This document shows positions 54,330 to 64,000 of a stretch of DNA of 64,000 nt, one piece after another. The notes beneath the pieces were generated by a model that did no database searches, was not told the origin of the DNA, and saw nothing but the letters and a program-made list of their open reading frames with translations. Numbering within the stretch: position 1 is the first letter of the stretch; each line of letters opens with the position of its first letter. A program made the translations under genes and the position numbers. The DNA comes from Delphinapterus leucas (lineage: Eukaryota; Chordata; Mammalia; Artiodactyla; Monodontidae), in the NCBI RefSeq assembly GCF_002288925.2, contig NW_022098031.1, positions 62,325-126,324 on the forward strand. Direction: 5' to 3'.

Positions 54330-54427
54330 AACAAGTTTACAATATGGAATTATGTGCTTAAAAAGGTTGAATTATGACCGAAAAGAACTAGAAAGAAGAC
54401 GAGAAGCAAGCCAACATGAAATAAAAG
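54330..54427 (+). CDS. PPFIA2: Liprin-alpha-2, exon closing SAM2
   Basis: The acceptor is aaaataacag|a and the donor aag|gtaata. The first base completes arginine; 32 codons follow, then one base of an aspartate codon. The peptide begins [20 protein letters not shown] and continues [12 protein letters not shown], the last helix of SAM2 running into a charged helix that links to SAM3 (residues 222-253). The reading frame on either side is conserved, so the exon cannot be skipped without a frameshift. Its acceptor has a poor pyrimidine tract, with a run of A within ten bases of the AG. Confidence 0.97.
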
Positions 54428-56789
54428 GTAATATGTCTTTCTTTCATATCAAATGCCTTTTTTTTCTGGGATTTTTAGCTTTCACTTTTATGAACCTAAA
54501 ATGCTGTATGCATTACAATTGTCATTAAGTAACGTAAGTATTCAGCTAGAAGAGTGTCATCATTATTTCTTTTTCATTACTTTTCTGATTAAAACTCAGA
54601 AAAGGATATCATCACTTTTTAAGATAGATATCCCATTTGGGGAATATTCTTGATTTTCTGAATTGAGATTTATTCCTCTGAACCTATTACTTATATATTC
54701 TGTTTATCGTAAACATGCCTCCACATAGATAGCTTTGTCAGACTTTTAATAGAACATTCTCATTATGATTCAGAGAAACATGGTATATAATTTATTTATA
54801 GCAGTTTATCCCCGGTTTGCATCATTTGAATTCTATTTCAGTGACCAAATATTTTATTTTTGTAATATAGTTGTTGAAATTATACAGGGATTTTTATATA
54901 GAAGTTACAGAGGGAATTTTCCCCTATAAATGAGACTAGTCCATTAATAATTTTAGCTAGGAATGATTTTAGAAACATTACTAACTGCTGCAACTATTGT
55001 TTGTACAAACCAATAAGACACTTCCTATAACAGACTTTAGAAAAGTACTGTATTTAGTAATTAACTTTTTAAATGTTGAGCAGTACCTTAATACAGGGGA
55101 AATAATTGTTTAAAAAGAACAACATGTTAGACTTTATACTTGTTAGAGACCACTTTATTTTTATTATTGTTGTTGTTGAAGGAAAATTTAATGATTAGGT
55201 ATAAGATATAAATATCTACGGGACTTTTATGGGCAAAAATCATAAGCCCTTTTATGTCTATTTATACTTTTTAATGGAAAAAAGGCTCAAATTTTTTGAA
55301 GAAAATTTTGAGTAGAAGCAAAATAAACTCCTTATATTTCTGTTTACCATTACCCAGGAGTTGATACATGGAAGCATTTCATCAAATTCAATAAGTGTTT
55401 GTACATTAATTGTTCAAAGTTAGGCACGAGTCTGTTTATTGTCATCTTCACTGCCTTTAGGGCTTACCTTAGACAAGAAAATAGTATATATTACATGTTA
55501 CCCTTCCTTCCCATATTTAAGTTTAGCACTGTTTTATTCTTTCAGATCACCTTAGACTTCTGTAATTTTCATTTGTGATAAATATTGTCAGAAATCACTT
55601 TTATCTTTGGCAGTTCTTGGACAGTACATTAGTTAGCGTGGAATGGGTTTGAATGCCTGTGAAGGTGATTGATTAAAAGTATTTTTCTATATATGGTTCA
55701 TTGGAGAGTAGACAGACACACAATGGATTTCTTGTAACACTTCATTTGACTCATTACCTAGGAGCAAGAAAGTGTTCTTCCATTATCAAAATTGGGTTAT
55801 TTGATTTCACTTTATTTTGGGGACCCAGGAAATTGCAAGTTGATTTTAGAGCACTGCTGTTCAGTTGAATTGAAATTTGGGAACTAATTGGCCAAATAAA
55901 GACACCAAAAGGAAGTCTGTGCTTGACCTAACAGAGATGTTTTAGCACACAAATAGATTTTACCCGTGGGATACCTGTTTCTGGTTTTCTTTTTTGAAGT
56001 ATTTTTTCCAATTAGATTTTATTATGCTTGGTCTCATCACATGAAATGCTTCTTATATAGACAGATGATCTGGCACTACATCAAATATTATATTAGTATT
56101 TGGCAATTGCTAGTTGGAGTGTAGCTCTGAGAAAAACTGCCAGGATTCACTATGATTATACACAGGCAACTCCATGTGTGACGTAGCTGTGAGTGAGATC
56201 ATAAATAGCCCGTTTCCTGTAACTGATCTGATGACATTTACAGGAATAACTCTTGACTGTGACTAGGGGTCTCTGTTATTATCTGAAGTGTTAATTAACC
56301 TTGACCTTAATGAACAGCTTTCTGAAGTGAAGAGACCATGTGAATATCAAAATCTATAAGCATTTAATTTGTCGCTAGGAAACAGTCAACACGGATCTCT
56401 AGACATTTATTGTTTAGGTCAAGAGGATCCTTATAAAGCTTTAAAGTCAGAGCATAAAATTTGCTTGGAAACAGATTTATAGAAAGGGATCTGATTTACA
56501 AAATGAAAAGAAAAAACTATGTTGTTCTGAAGAAGAGAATTTGGTATTAGTGTCTTATTTACCTTTACCCTGTAAATAAATGGATTATTTTATACTTATT
56601 ATTTCATGAATAACTACAGATATGGCAATGGAATTTTTGGTAGACGTATATTTACAGAAATATGGTAACTACAAAATATGTCATAGGCTATCAAAATACA
56701 AATCCAGCTCCAGAAAAGAACAAATACTTCCTATTTACAAATCCATTCAGTGTAAAGAAAACTCTACATTTTTGTTGAACTATTGTCCA

Positions 56790-57140
56790 ATTTTTTTTTT
56801 ATTTTTATTTTTTTTAAGGGCTTCAGATGCTTGGCTTTTTATTCATTTATTTACTTATTTATTTATTATTTATTTTTGGCTGTGTTGGGTCTTCATTTCT
56901 GTGCGAGGGCTTTCTCTAGTTGTGGCAAGCGGGGGCCACTCTTCATCACAGTGCGCGGGCCTCTCACTGTTGTGGCCTCTCCTGTTGCGGAGCACAGGCT
57001 CCGGATGCGCAGGCTCAGCAGTTGTGGCTCACGGGCCCAGCTGCTTCGCGGCATGTGGGATCCTCCCAGACCGGGGCACGAACCCGCGTCCCCTGCATTA
57101 GCAGGCGGACCCCCAACCACTGTGCCACCAGGGAAGCCCC
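56790..57140 (-). mobile_element. tRNA-derived SINE (CHR type), long variant
   Basis: Antisense. A T-rich tail and ATTT repeats are followed by 'tttttggctgtgttgggtct', 'tgtggcaagcgggggccact', 'gcgcgggcctctcactgttg', and the head ends caccagggaagcccc. The left edge is approximate because the tail is degenerate. Four overlapping open frames on both strands are SINE translations. Confidence 0.92.
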
Positions 57141-57480
57141 AAAGCAGCACTATTCTTAATAACCACAGTAGAATCCACCCAAATTTCCATCAACAGTAGA
57201 AGGGATAAATTGTGACATAATCATACAATGGAATACTAAATAAACAAGCTACTGCTATTTGCCGTAGCATGGGTGAACCCTATATTGAGTGAAGATACAT
57301 ATTGTACGACAGCATTTATAAAAAACTAAAAAATCAGGCAAAATTAATCTGGCGTGAGCATAGTCAGAATATTGGTTATTGTTGAAGTGAGGATAATAAC
57401 TGAGAAAGGGCATGAGGGGACCTCTGTGGTGCTGAAGTATCACTTTATTGCTTTGATGTTATACACAAGAAAATCTGAAT
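57141..57480 (+). mobile_element. Old L1 LINE 3' remnant
   Basis: Phrases in L1 order: 'gcagcactattcttaataac', 'ccaaatttccatcaacagta', 'catacaatggaatactaaat', 'caggcaaaattaatctggcg', 'gaaagggcatgaggggacct' and 'ctgtggtgctgaagtatcac'. It is diverged and starts exactly at the SINE boundary, so the SINE either interrupted or truncated it. Confidence 0.8.
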
Positions 57481-57791
57481 TGGTTATAAATTAATGCATT
57501 AGGACAAATTAGTAATGCTTTTGAAAAACTTAATATATAAATACTCTCCCCACACACACACACACAAAGAAGAAAATACTAATAAGATTTTTGCAGATAA
57601 GTTAAATTGGGGAAATGAACAGTTGAAGTTGAAGAATAGTTCCCAAAGTATTCTTTATACTTTTTCCGGATAAGGTATAAATTTCATTCTGAAAGAAAAA
57701 AAAATTAATAGGAAAACTTACTTTTACTGTACTAGTAAATTATGGGTTTCATTTACCTTTCTAGAAATGAAAAAAAGTTTTGATTCTTTTT

Positions 57792-57877
57792 TTAGAAAAA
57801 AAGTTTTAATTATTTTCTCATTTCCCCTTAAGGATTAGAAAAAAAGGTTTAATTCTTTTCTTATTTCCCCTTAAGTT
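57792..57877. repeat. 43-bp imperfect tandem duplication
   Basis: Two units of the pattern ttagaaaaaaagttttaatt...cttatttccccttaag lie back to back (57792-57834, 57835-57877), differing at a few positions. A partial third start lies just upstream (ctagaaatgaaaaaaagttt). Confidence 0.85.
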
Positions 57878-58738
57878 CCTCAAAATTCTTTCTTTTCAAT
57901 GGAACATTCTGGCCCTTCTGACTGTTTTGCTGGCTATTATGTAGTATTATGTCAACTCATAATGAGAAGGAATGGAAAAAGGATAAAATATACTTTGATA
58001 TGGTTTGGTCTAAAAAGGTATATATGACATTTTTCTCTAAAGGTTTTAGTTTTAGAAAATAAAATTCAAAGTGTTTTGTACCTTAGTAAAATATTGCGTT
58101 TCAACCTAAAAGGAAAAACAACTTATGACTTGAGAGTGGTTGATTTTTGGATTAGTACGTGACTGAGAAATAATGGATTGACAAAATAGTAGGGTAAGTA
58201 TCAAACTATTGAGTGCCTGTTCTCTTACTATTCTGTTCTCTGACTTATTGCTTCAGATGGAAAAAAAAAAGTTTCTTCTAGCCTATACACAATAGTTAGG
58301 TAGTAGTTTAAAAATACTCTGATGAAGAACCATTTTAGATTGTCATCTTGCTCTCTTGACTGAAGATCTGTTTATGGACACAAATAAGAAACGTCCCCAT
58401 CTGGTGGTAAAAGCATTGAACTTCAGACAGACCCCTAGAGCTCCAGAATGAAAACAAGAAGCACTTTGAGACATTATGTTCCATGTGATGGAAATGCTCT
58501 CATTTCAGTGATAACAAACACTCTTAAAATCACAATTTTTTTTCTGGGCTAAAAGTAGAAAGGGTTAGTTATTAGAAAGGTAAATACATGTAACACAAGG
58601 AGCCAGCTGCACTAGGGAGTGGATAAAGAAGCTAGCATAAATGCTAACTTGGCCAGACGCCTGTGGCTCATTTCAGCCAGCAGTTTTTATTTAATATGCA
58701 AAATACTGCAGCCTAAAATGATGCACCTCTTTTTCTAG

Positions 58739-58914
58739 ATGTGTTGGTGTGGAGCAATGATCGAGTTATTCGCTGGATACAAGCAATTGGACTTCGAGAA
58801 TATGCAAATAATATTCTTGAAAGTGGTGTGCATGGCTCACTTATAGCCCTGGATGAGAACTTTGACTACAGCAGCTTAGCTTTATTACTACAGATTCCAA
58901 CACAGAACACCCAG
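58739..58914 (+). CDS. PPFIA2: Liprin-alpha-2, main SAM3 exon, followed by a GC donor
   Basis: The acceptor is cctctttttctag|at. Two bases complete aspartate and 58 codons follow (residues 255-312): [58 protein letters not shown]. This is the third SAM domain; the [13 protein letters not shown] helix is a liprin-alpha hallmark. The exon must end at cag (58914) because the next exon starts ARQILEREYN in phase 0, and the bases that follow are gcaagc. The donor is therefore GC instead of GT. If the intron were retained, translation would add ASPFVL and stop at 58933-58935. Confidence 0.96.
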
Positions 58915-59794
58915 GCAAGCCCCTTTGTGCTGTAGTTGCACTGTGTCCTGGTTTATGTAAGGACAAAGTAAAGTTTTAGGAAAAAAAAGTCGGCTGTGTA
59001 TTCATGATTCCTAATGGGAGTTAGTTCAACGTTTGATATATGTCACTGGGACTTTAATTTCAAGCTACTGGATTTCTAGCCAAAACAAAATCATAAAATT
59101 AAGTTGAAAGGGATTTAGAAGTTACGTGGTCCAACCTCCCACCTGAATGCCAGATTCCCCCAATCAATATCCCTGACAGATGGCCTTTAGTCTCTGCCTC
59201 TCTGAGGGGCAGTCATTTCTATTTACATGTCTGAATTATACAGACACTCAGCTCTGGGTGTGCCATTGTTTCCCAAGTCTGGATAATTATTTGAATTGCT
59301 GGAGTTCCTTAAAAACTTAAAATAAAACGTGCAATCTACATCACAAGCCTAAGAAGTCAGATATCAAGAGATAGGGCACAGGAACCCTAATCATTTAAAG
59401 TTTCCCCAAATGATGATGATTGGCCAGGTTTCAGAACTACCTGCATAGACTTGATAAAAATGTGGCAGTCTAACTTTACGTTTTATTTCATTTTTGTATA
59501 TTTCAAAGTTTACATAAAATATTCAATTGGAATAAAGTAACAAAGTGAGGTCAAACCCTTTGACCTCAGACGTTTATGTGAGGCTGTCTCTACTGTCCAC
59601 AGACTAAGGAAAATTGCCCTTCCTTGTGTTTATAGTGTAAATTTACAATGGCTTATAGATACAGAGGATGAAAAAAATGAGACCCCTGTAAATAAAACAG
59701 GGTATTGGAATGTTTTCTCAGGTAAATATAATCGCTATGATTTTTCAAATAAAAGGTGACTTCAATGATGTTAACTCTAATCTGATCTCGACAG
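58915..59794 (+). other. PPFIA2: PPFIA2 GC-AG intron (880 bp)
   Basis: Donor cag|gcaagc, acceptor gatctcgacag|gca. No GT donor near 58914 gives the correct protein join. It holds an old repeat (about 59100-59230, 'gtggtccaacctcccacctg', 'atccctgacagatggccttt') and a MER5-like stretch (about 59270-59455), both diverged. Confidence 0.92.
59100..59455. repeat. Two old, diverged interspersed repeats (second MER5-like)
   Basis: 59100-59230 reads like a common 'ggtccaacctccc...catccctgacagatggcc' mammalian repeat. From about 59270, 'aattgctggagttccttaaa' through 'aggaaccctaatcatttaaa' and 'gatgattggccagg' follows the layout of MER5-type hAT elements. Assignments are tentative. Confidence 0.4.
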
Positions 59795-59863
59795 GCAAGG
59801 CAGATTCTCGAAAGGGAATACAATAACCTCCTGGCTCTGGGAACTGAACGGCGACTGGATGAA
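59795..59863 (+). CDS. PPFIA2: Liprin-alpha-2, exon closing SAM3
   Basis: The acceptor is tgatctcgacag|gca and the donor gaa|gtaagt, a consensus match. The exon has 23 codons, phase 0 at both ends (residues 313-335): ARQILEREYNNLLALGTERR then LDE. This is the last SAM3 helix and the start of the C-terminal tail. LALGTERRLDE fits liprin-alpha-2 better than the other paralogues as I remember them. The next coding exon(s), expected to begin SDDKNFRRGS and end in a PDZ-binding C-terminus, was not found before 64000. Confidence 0.96.
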
Positions 59864-60928
59864 GTAAGTCTTTGTCTGTCATTGTCATTCAAAAGGGACC
59901 TGGGACAGTACAAGTAAAATGGCTTTCAAGGACTAGTGCTCAAAATTAATCAGATGCTTGTTCTATGGATAGAATCTAGAATTTTCCCCACTAGTATTCT
60001 TAAATATTTAATTTTACTAATTTGATTTGGAAAGAACTTTATAAATTCATATATATTATCATATCAGCAGTTAGAAACACTAAGAAGTATTTCAAATTCA
60101 GACATTTTTCATGAGCTATGAGAGCAAAATAATGTTGAGCAAATATTTTTTTAAATTGTAAGTAATGACAACACTAGCCCTAATAAATTCAGCTCTTTAA
60201 TAAGGGATGTGCTTATTTCTTAAATATCAGTATATCTTCACAGGAAATTTTAGGGTATTAAAAGGAAGAAAAAACTTGCTTTCTATAAATGGGAAGCTTT
60301 TGATTATTTTAGATATCAATATTGTGTTTTCCTTAAAAATATATGAGTAACATTTTAACAGTCATAGGAATTGAAGGTTATATTGAGTGTAAGAATCTCT
60401 ACACATAGTAAATGCATGTTTAAATGATTTGGAAAATAGTAAACATGTAAGTAGTCTCCCAAGATGAAGCAATACAAGGGACGTTAGCACACTCTGTGCA
60501 TTGATAAACTGTGGATTTTAATATTCCTTCTGAGGTTTTCAAGGATCTTTCTGGAAGAAATGGGGAGGAAACCTGAGTATGAAGTGGAAAATACAGTGAT
60601 GCATAATTCTGTGTTGCAAAATGCAGGTGTTTCTTAGCTGTAAAGAAAAGCTGATTAAAATAGTTTTGTGAATGAACACAGCAATTCCTAAAATGAGACA
60701 ATAATTCCACATTCAAATGGGCAGGGCAGGTGATCTTGGTTTTATAAAACCCAAGCTGTCCTTTTCAGAGGAAGTTAGACAGATAAGCTCTACAGTCTTG
60801 ACCTCAGCTAACTTCCTGTAAATTCATACTCCTGTCCAATCAGGATAATGATTAATATTTTTTAAAAACAGTTATTATTTAACTGATTTTAATTTTATAA
60901 CTTTGATAATCTTTTCAATCCTTATTCT

Positions 60929-61130
60929 TTTTTTAAAATTTTTTATTGAAGTATAGTTAATTTACAATGTTGTGGTAGTTTCTTGCCTACAGCAAAGTGA
61001 TTCAGTTCTCTCTCTCTCTCTATATATATATGTATATATATATATGTATATATATGTGTGTATATATACATATATATTCTTTTTCGCATTCTTTTCCATT
61101 ATGGTTTGTATTTTTTTTAATTTTTCTTTT
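60929..61130 (-). mobile_element. L1 LINE 3' UTR fragment with embedded microsatellite
   Basis: 'tattgaagtatagttaattt', 'acaatgttgtggtagtttct' and 'acagcaaagtgattcagttc' form the antisense 3' end of a cetartiodactyl-type L1. A (CT)n then (TA)n/(TG)n tract (61009-61078) follows in the usual place, then 'tattctttttcgcattcttt'. Confidence 0.85.
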
Positions 61131-61159
61131 TGTTTTTATTTAGCCACTTAATTTTTTTT

Positions 61160-62210
61160 TAATTTTAAAATTTTGTTATTGAAGTATAGTTGATGTACAA
61201 TATTATATGTTATGGTGTACAACATAGTGATTCTCAATTTTAAGGGTTATACTCCATTTATAATTATTATAAAATATTGGCTATATTCCCTGTGTTGTAC
61301 AACATATCCTTGTAGCTTATTTTATACATTATAGTTTGTACCTCTTAAGCCCCAACCCTATTTTACCCCTCCACCCTTCTCTCTCCCCACTGGTAACCAC
61401 TAGTTTGTTTGCTATATCTGTGAATCTGTTTCTTTTTTTGTTATATTCACTAGTTTGCTTTATTTTTTAGATTTCACATATAAGTGATATCATGTAGTAT
61501 TTGTCTTTCTCTGTCTGACTTATTTCACTTAGCATAATACCCTCCGAGTCCATCCATGTTGCTGCAAATGGCAAAATCTCATTCTTTTTTATGGCTGAGT
61601 AGTATTCCATAGTATATATACATGCAACATCTTTTTTATCCATTCATCTATTGATGAACACTTAGGTTGCTTCCATATCTTGGCAATTGTAAATAATGCT
61701 GCTATGAACATTGGGGTGCATGTATCTTTTCGAATTAGTGTTTTCATTTTTTTCAGATATATACCCAGGAGTGGAATTGCTGGGTCACATGGTAGTTCTA
61801 CTTTTAGTTTTTTGAGAAACCTTCATACTGATTTCCACAATGGCTGCAGCAATTTACGTTCCCACCAACAGTGTACAAGGGTTCCCTTTTTGCCACATCC
61901 CCTCCAGCATTTCTTATTTGTGTTCTTTTTGATGACAGCCATTCTGACAGGTGTGAAGTGATATCACATTATGGTATTAATTTCCATTTCTCTGATGATT
62001 AATGATGTTGAGCATCTTTTCATGTGTCTGCTGGCCATCTGAATGTCCTCTTTGGAAAAATGTCTATTCACATCTTCTGCCCATTTTTTAATTGGGTTGT
62101 TTCTTTTTGTTGTCGAGTTATATGAGCTATTTATATATTTTGGATATTAACCCCTTATCAGTCATATCATTTGCAAATGTTTTCTCCTGTTCAGTAGGTC
62201 GTCTTTCTAG
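61160..62210 (-). mobile_element. L1 LINE, 3' end and ORF2 C-terminal part, antisense
   Basis: A second L1 3' end ('ttattgaagtatagttgatg') is followed in order by 'ctgtctgacttatttcactt', 'agtccatccatgttgctgca', 'gctgagtagtattccatagt', 'gctgctatgaacattggggt', 'ccaggagtggaattgctggg', 'ttcccaccaacagtgtacaa' and 'ccccttatcagtcatatcat'. It is antisense to PPFIA2 and clearly dead. Plus-strand open frames in it (61680-61961 and 62092-62298) are antisense shadows. Confidence 0.93.
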
Positions 62211-63898
62211 CTACTATTGTGGAATGCTCTATTTTTCCCTTCAGTTCTGTCAGGCGTTGTTTCATGTATTTTGGGACTCTGTTGTTAGGTGCACATAATT
62301 ATATCATTTTGATGAATTGACTCTTTTATCATTATAAAGTATCTCTGTCTTTAGTATATTTCTTGGTCTTAAAGTCTATTTTATCTAATATTGGTATAGA
62401 CATTTTATCTCACTTGTGGTTACTGTTTGCATGGTGTATATTTTTTCATTCTTTTGCTTTCAACCTATTTGTGTCTATGCATCTAAAATGTCTCTCATAG
62501 GGAGTGTATAATTGAATCTTGTTTTTTTAATCTGGTTTGATAATGTTTAAGTCATTCACATTTAGTCTGAATGTTTATTTATATTTAGAGTAATTATTGA
62601 TATGGTTGGATTTCTCTCTGCAATTTTATTTTTTTCTATATGCTTCATGTCTTCTTTTGTTCTTGTGCTTCTGTTCTTCCTTTACTGTCTTCTTTTGTGT
62701 TAAATAAATACTTTTCTAATGTACATTTTAATTCCTTTGTAGTTTCTTTATTATATTTTTGAGTTACTAGTCTCAGTTTGTTCTAGAGATTATAATATGT
62801 AATTTATCACAATATACTTCAGATTACTACTAACTCAATTCTAATAAATTATCAAAACTTTGCTCCAATATAGCTCAATTCCCTCCTTACCCTTTGTGCT
62901 ATTATTGTCATATATATTACATCCATGTGTTATAAATCCAATAATAGTGTTATAATTATTGCTTTATATGTCTTTTTAAAAATTTAAGAGAAGAAAGGAG
63001 AAAAAATGTATTTATAGAATTTTTTTATATTAAACCACATATTTATCATTTCTGGTTCTTTTCATTTTCTTCTGTGGATTCAAGCTACTGTCTGGTGTCC
63101 TTTCCTTTCTCCAATATAACTCTATTCCCTCTTTATGTTATAAACCCAATAATTGTTTTTTAACTCAGTTAAGAGAATAAAAGAGAAAAATATGTTTGTA
63201 GTGTCTTTGTATTTACCTATATAATTGCCTTTTGCTCTTTATTTATTCATGTGGATTCAGTTTACTGTCAGGTGTCATTTCCTTTTACCCTGAAGGACTT
63301 CCTTTAGTATTTTTTATAAGGCAGGCCTGCTAGCAACAAATTCTCATTCTTTGTCTGGGAGTGTCTTTATTTCACCTTCATTGTTGAAGGATACTTTTAC
63401 TGGACAAAGACTTCTTAATTGACAGGATTTTTTTCTTTCAGCACTTTAAATATGCCATCTCATTCCTTCTGGCCTCCATTGTTTCTGATAAAAAATTAGC
63501 TGTTAATTTTATTGTGGTTCCCTTGTATGATACATCAATTTCTCTCTTGTGTTCAAGATTTTCGCTGCCTTTTAACAGTTTTACTATGATGTCTACTTGG
63601 ACTTTGGATGTGTAGATTAATGTTTTTCATCAAATTTTTGAATTTTTGGACTATTATTTCTTCAAATATGTTTTTCTGCCTAATTCGCTCCTCTTCTGGA
63701 ATTCCCATTAAGTGTATATTGTGTGTTCAAAGATGTTCCATGGGTATCTGAGGCTCTGTTCATTTTTCTTCATTCTTTTTTTCTTTCTGTTCTTTAGACT
63801 GAATAATCTCAATTGCTGTATCTTCAAGTTTGCTGATTCTTTATTCTTCCAGTTCAAAGATGCTACTGAACCGCTCTAGTGAATTTTTTTTTAGAAAT
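62211..63898 (-). mobile_element. L1-derived sequence, other part of the element, antisense
   Basis: At about 62211 the sequence leaves the expected ORF2 continuation and enters another L1-associated region ('ttggtcttaaagtctatttt', 'gcaggcctgctagcaacaaa', 'ggctctgttcatttttcttc', 'tcttcaagtttgctgattct'). This suggests an internal deletion or a second older L1. Which part of the L1 consensus it is, I cannot resolve from memory. Confidence 0.7.
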
Positions 63899-64000
63899 GG
63901 CTTTTATTTATTTTTGGCTGTGTTGAGTCTTCGTTTCTGTGCGAGGGCTTTCTCTAGTTGCGGCGAGTGGGGGCCACTCTTCATCCGGTGCGCGGGCTTC
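63899..64000 (-). mobile_element. tRNA-derived SINE, truncated by window edge
   Basis: The antisense tail side, 'tatttatttttggctgtgtt', 'gtgcgagggctttctctagt' and 'gggggccactcttcatccgg', matches the copy at 56790-57140. Its head is beyond 64000. It is inserted in the L1 sequence. Confidence 0.9.

Larger units (their letters stand above)
54428..58738 (+). other. PPFIA2: PPFIA2 intron (4.3 kb)
   Basis: GT-AG intron between SAM2 and SAM3. Contains a SINE (about 56790-57140) directly abutting an old L1 3' remnant (57141-57480), a short (CA)n at about 57550-57566 and a 43-bp imperfect tandem duplication (57792-57877). 54430-56780 and 57900-58730 are AT-rich with nothing recognised. Confidence 0.85.
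59864..64000 (+). other. PPFIA2: PPFIA2 intron, 5' part (continues past window)
   Basis: Starts with a strong gtaagt donor. 59870-60920 is AT-rich with nothing recognised. From 60929 onward it is nearly all antisense L1 and a terminal SINE. Confidence 0.85.

Noticed and set aside
61680..62298. Plus-strand frames of 93 and 68 codons
   Set aside because: Antisense strand of L1 ORF2 sequence.

Overview
This is a vertebrate nuclear window, AT-rich and intron-dominated. The host is almost certainly a cetacean (whale or dolphin). The main clue is several copies of a tRNA-derived SINE of the cetacean CHR type, with a head reading gggcttccctggtggcgcag or its complement. Some copies are near-intact, with long poly(A) tails and target-site duplications. 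An L1 3' end of the cetartiodactyl kind is also present. No bacterial-type gene organisation is seen.

The only gene I can support is PPFIA2 (liprin-alpha-2), on the + strand, represented by nine consecutive coding exons: 10420-10513, 35455-35536, 39796-39996, 47358-47420, 48670-48699, 50263-50456, 54330-54427, 58739-58914 and 59795-59863. Spliced together they total 1007 bases and keep one open frame of 335 whole codons. They cover the basic linker before SAM1, then SAM1, SAM2 and SAM3. The 5' part (coiled coils) and the last exon(s) with the C-terminal tail lie outside the window. Liprin-alpha proteins are scaffolds of the presynaptic active zone; the SAM tandem is the partner-binding half of the molecule.

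Layout: 1-10419 is intron with two SINEs and an unassigned GC-richer block. The next intron (10514-35454, about 25 kb) holds an L1 3' end, L2 and MIR fossils, an (AT)n and a purine microsatellite, and a perfect 17-bp hairpin. From 35455 to 59863 lie the SAM exons with introns of 0.9-7.4 kb, with more SINE, MIR, MER2, L2 and L1 debris. From 59864 to the end is intron filled by antisense L1 sequence and a SINE cut by the window edge.

The most interesting signals are in the splicing architecture. The SAM1-SAM2 linker is built from two small phase-0 exons (63 and 30 bp) plus an exon with two acceptors 18 bp apart. UGCAUG motifs cluster around the 63-bp exon. The intron between the two SAM3 exons uses a GC donor. 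Outside the gene structure, a 413-bp L2-derived segment occurs twice, 4.3 kb apart, with about nine differences, which suggests a recent copy event. I found no clearly new biological system. All family names come from recognition of the sequence, not from a search.
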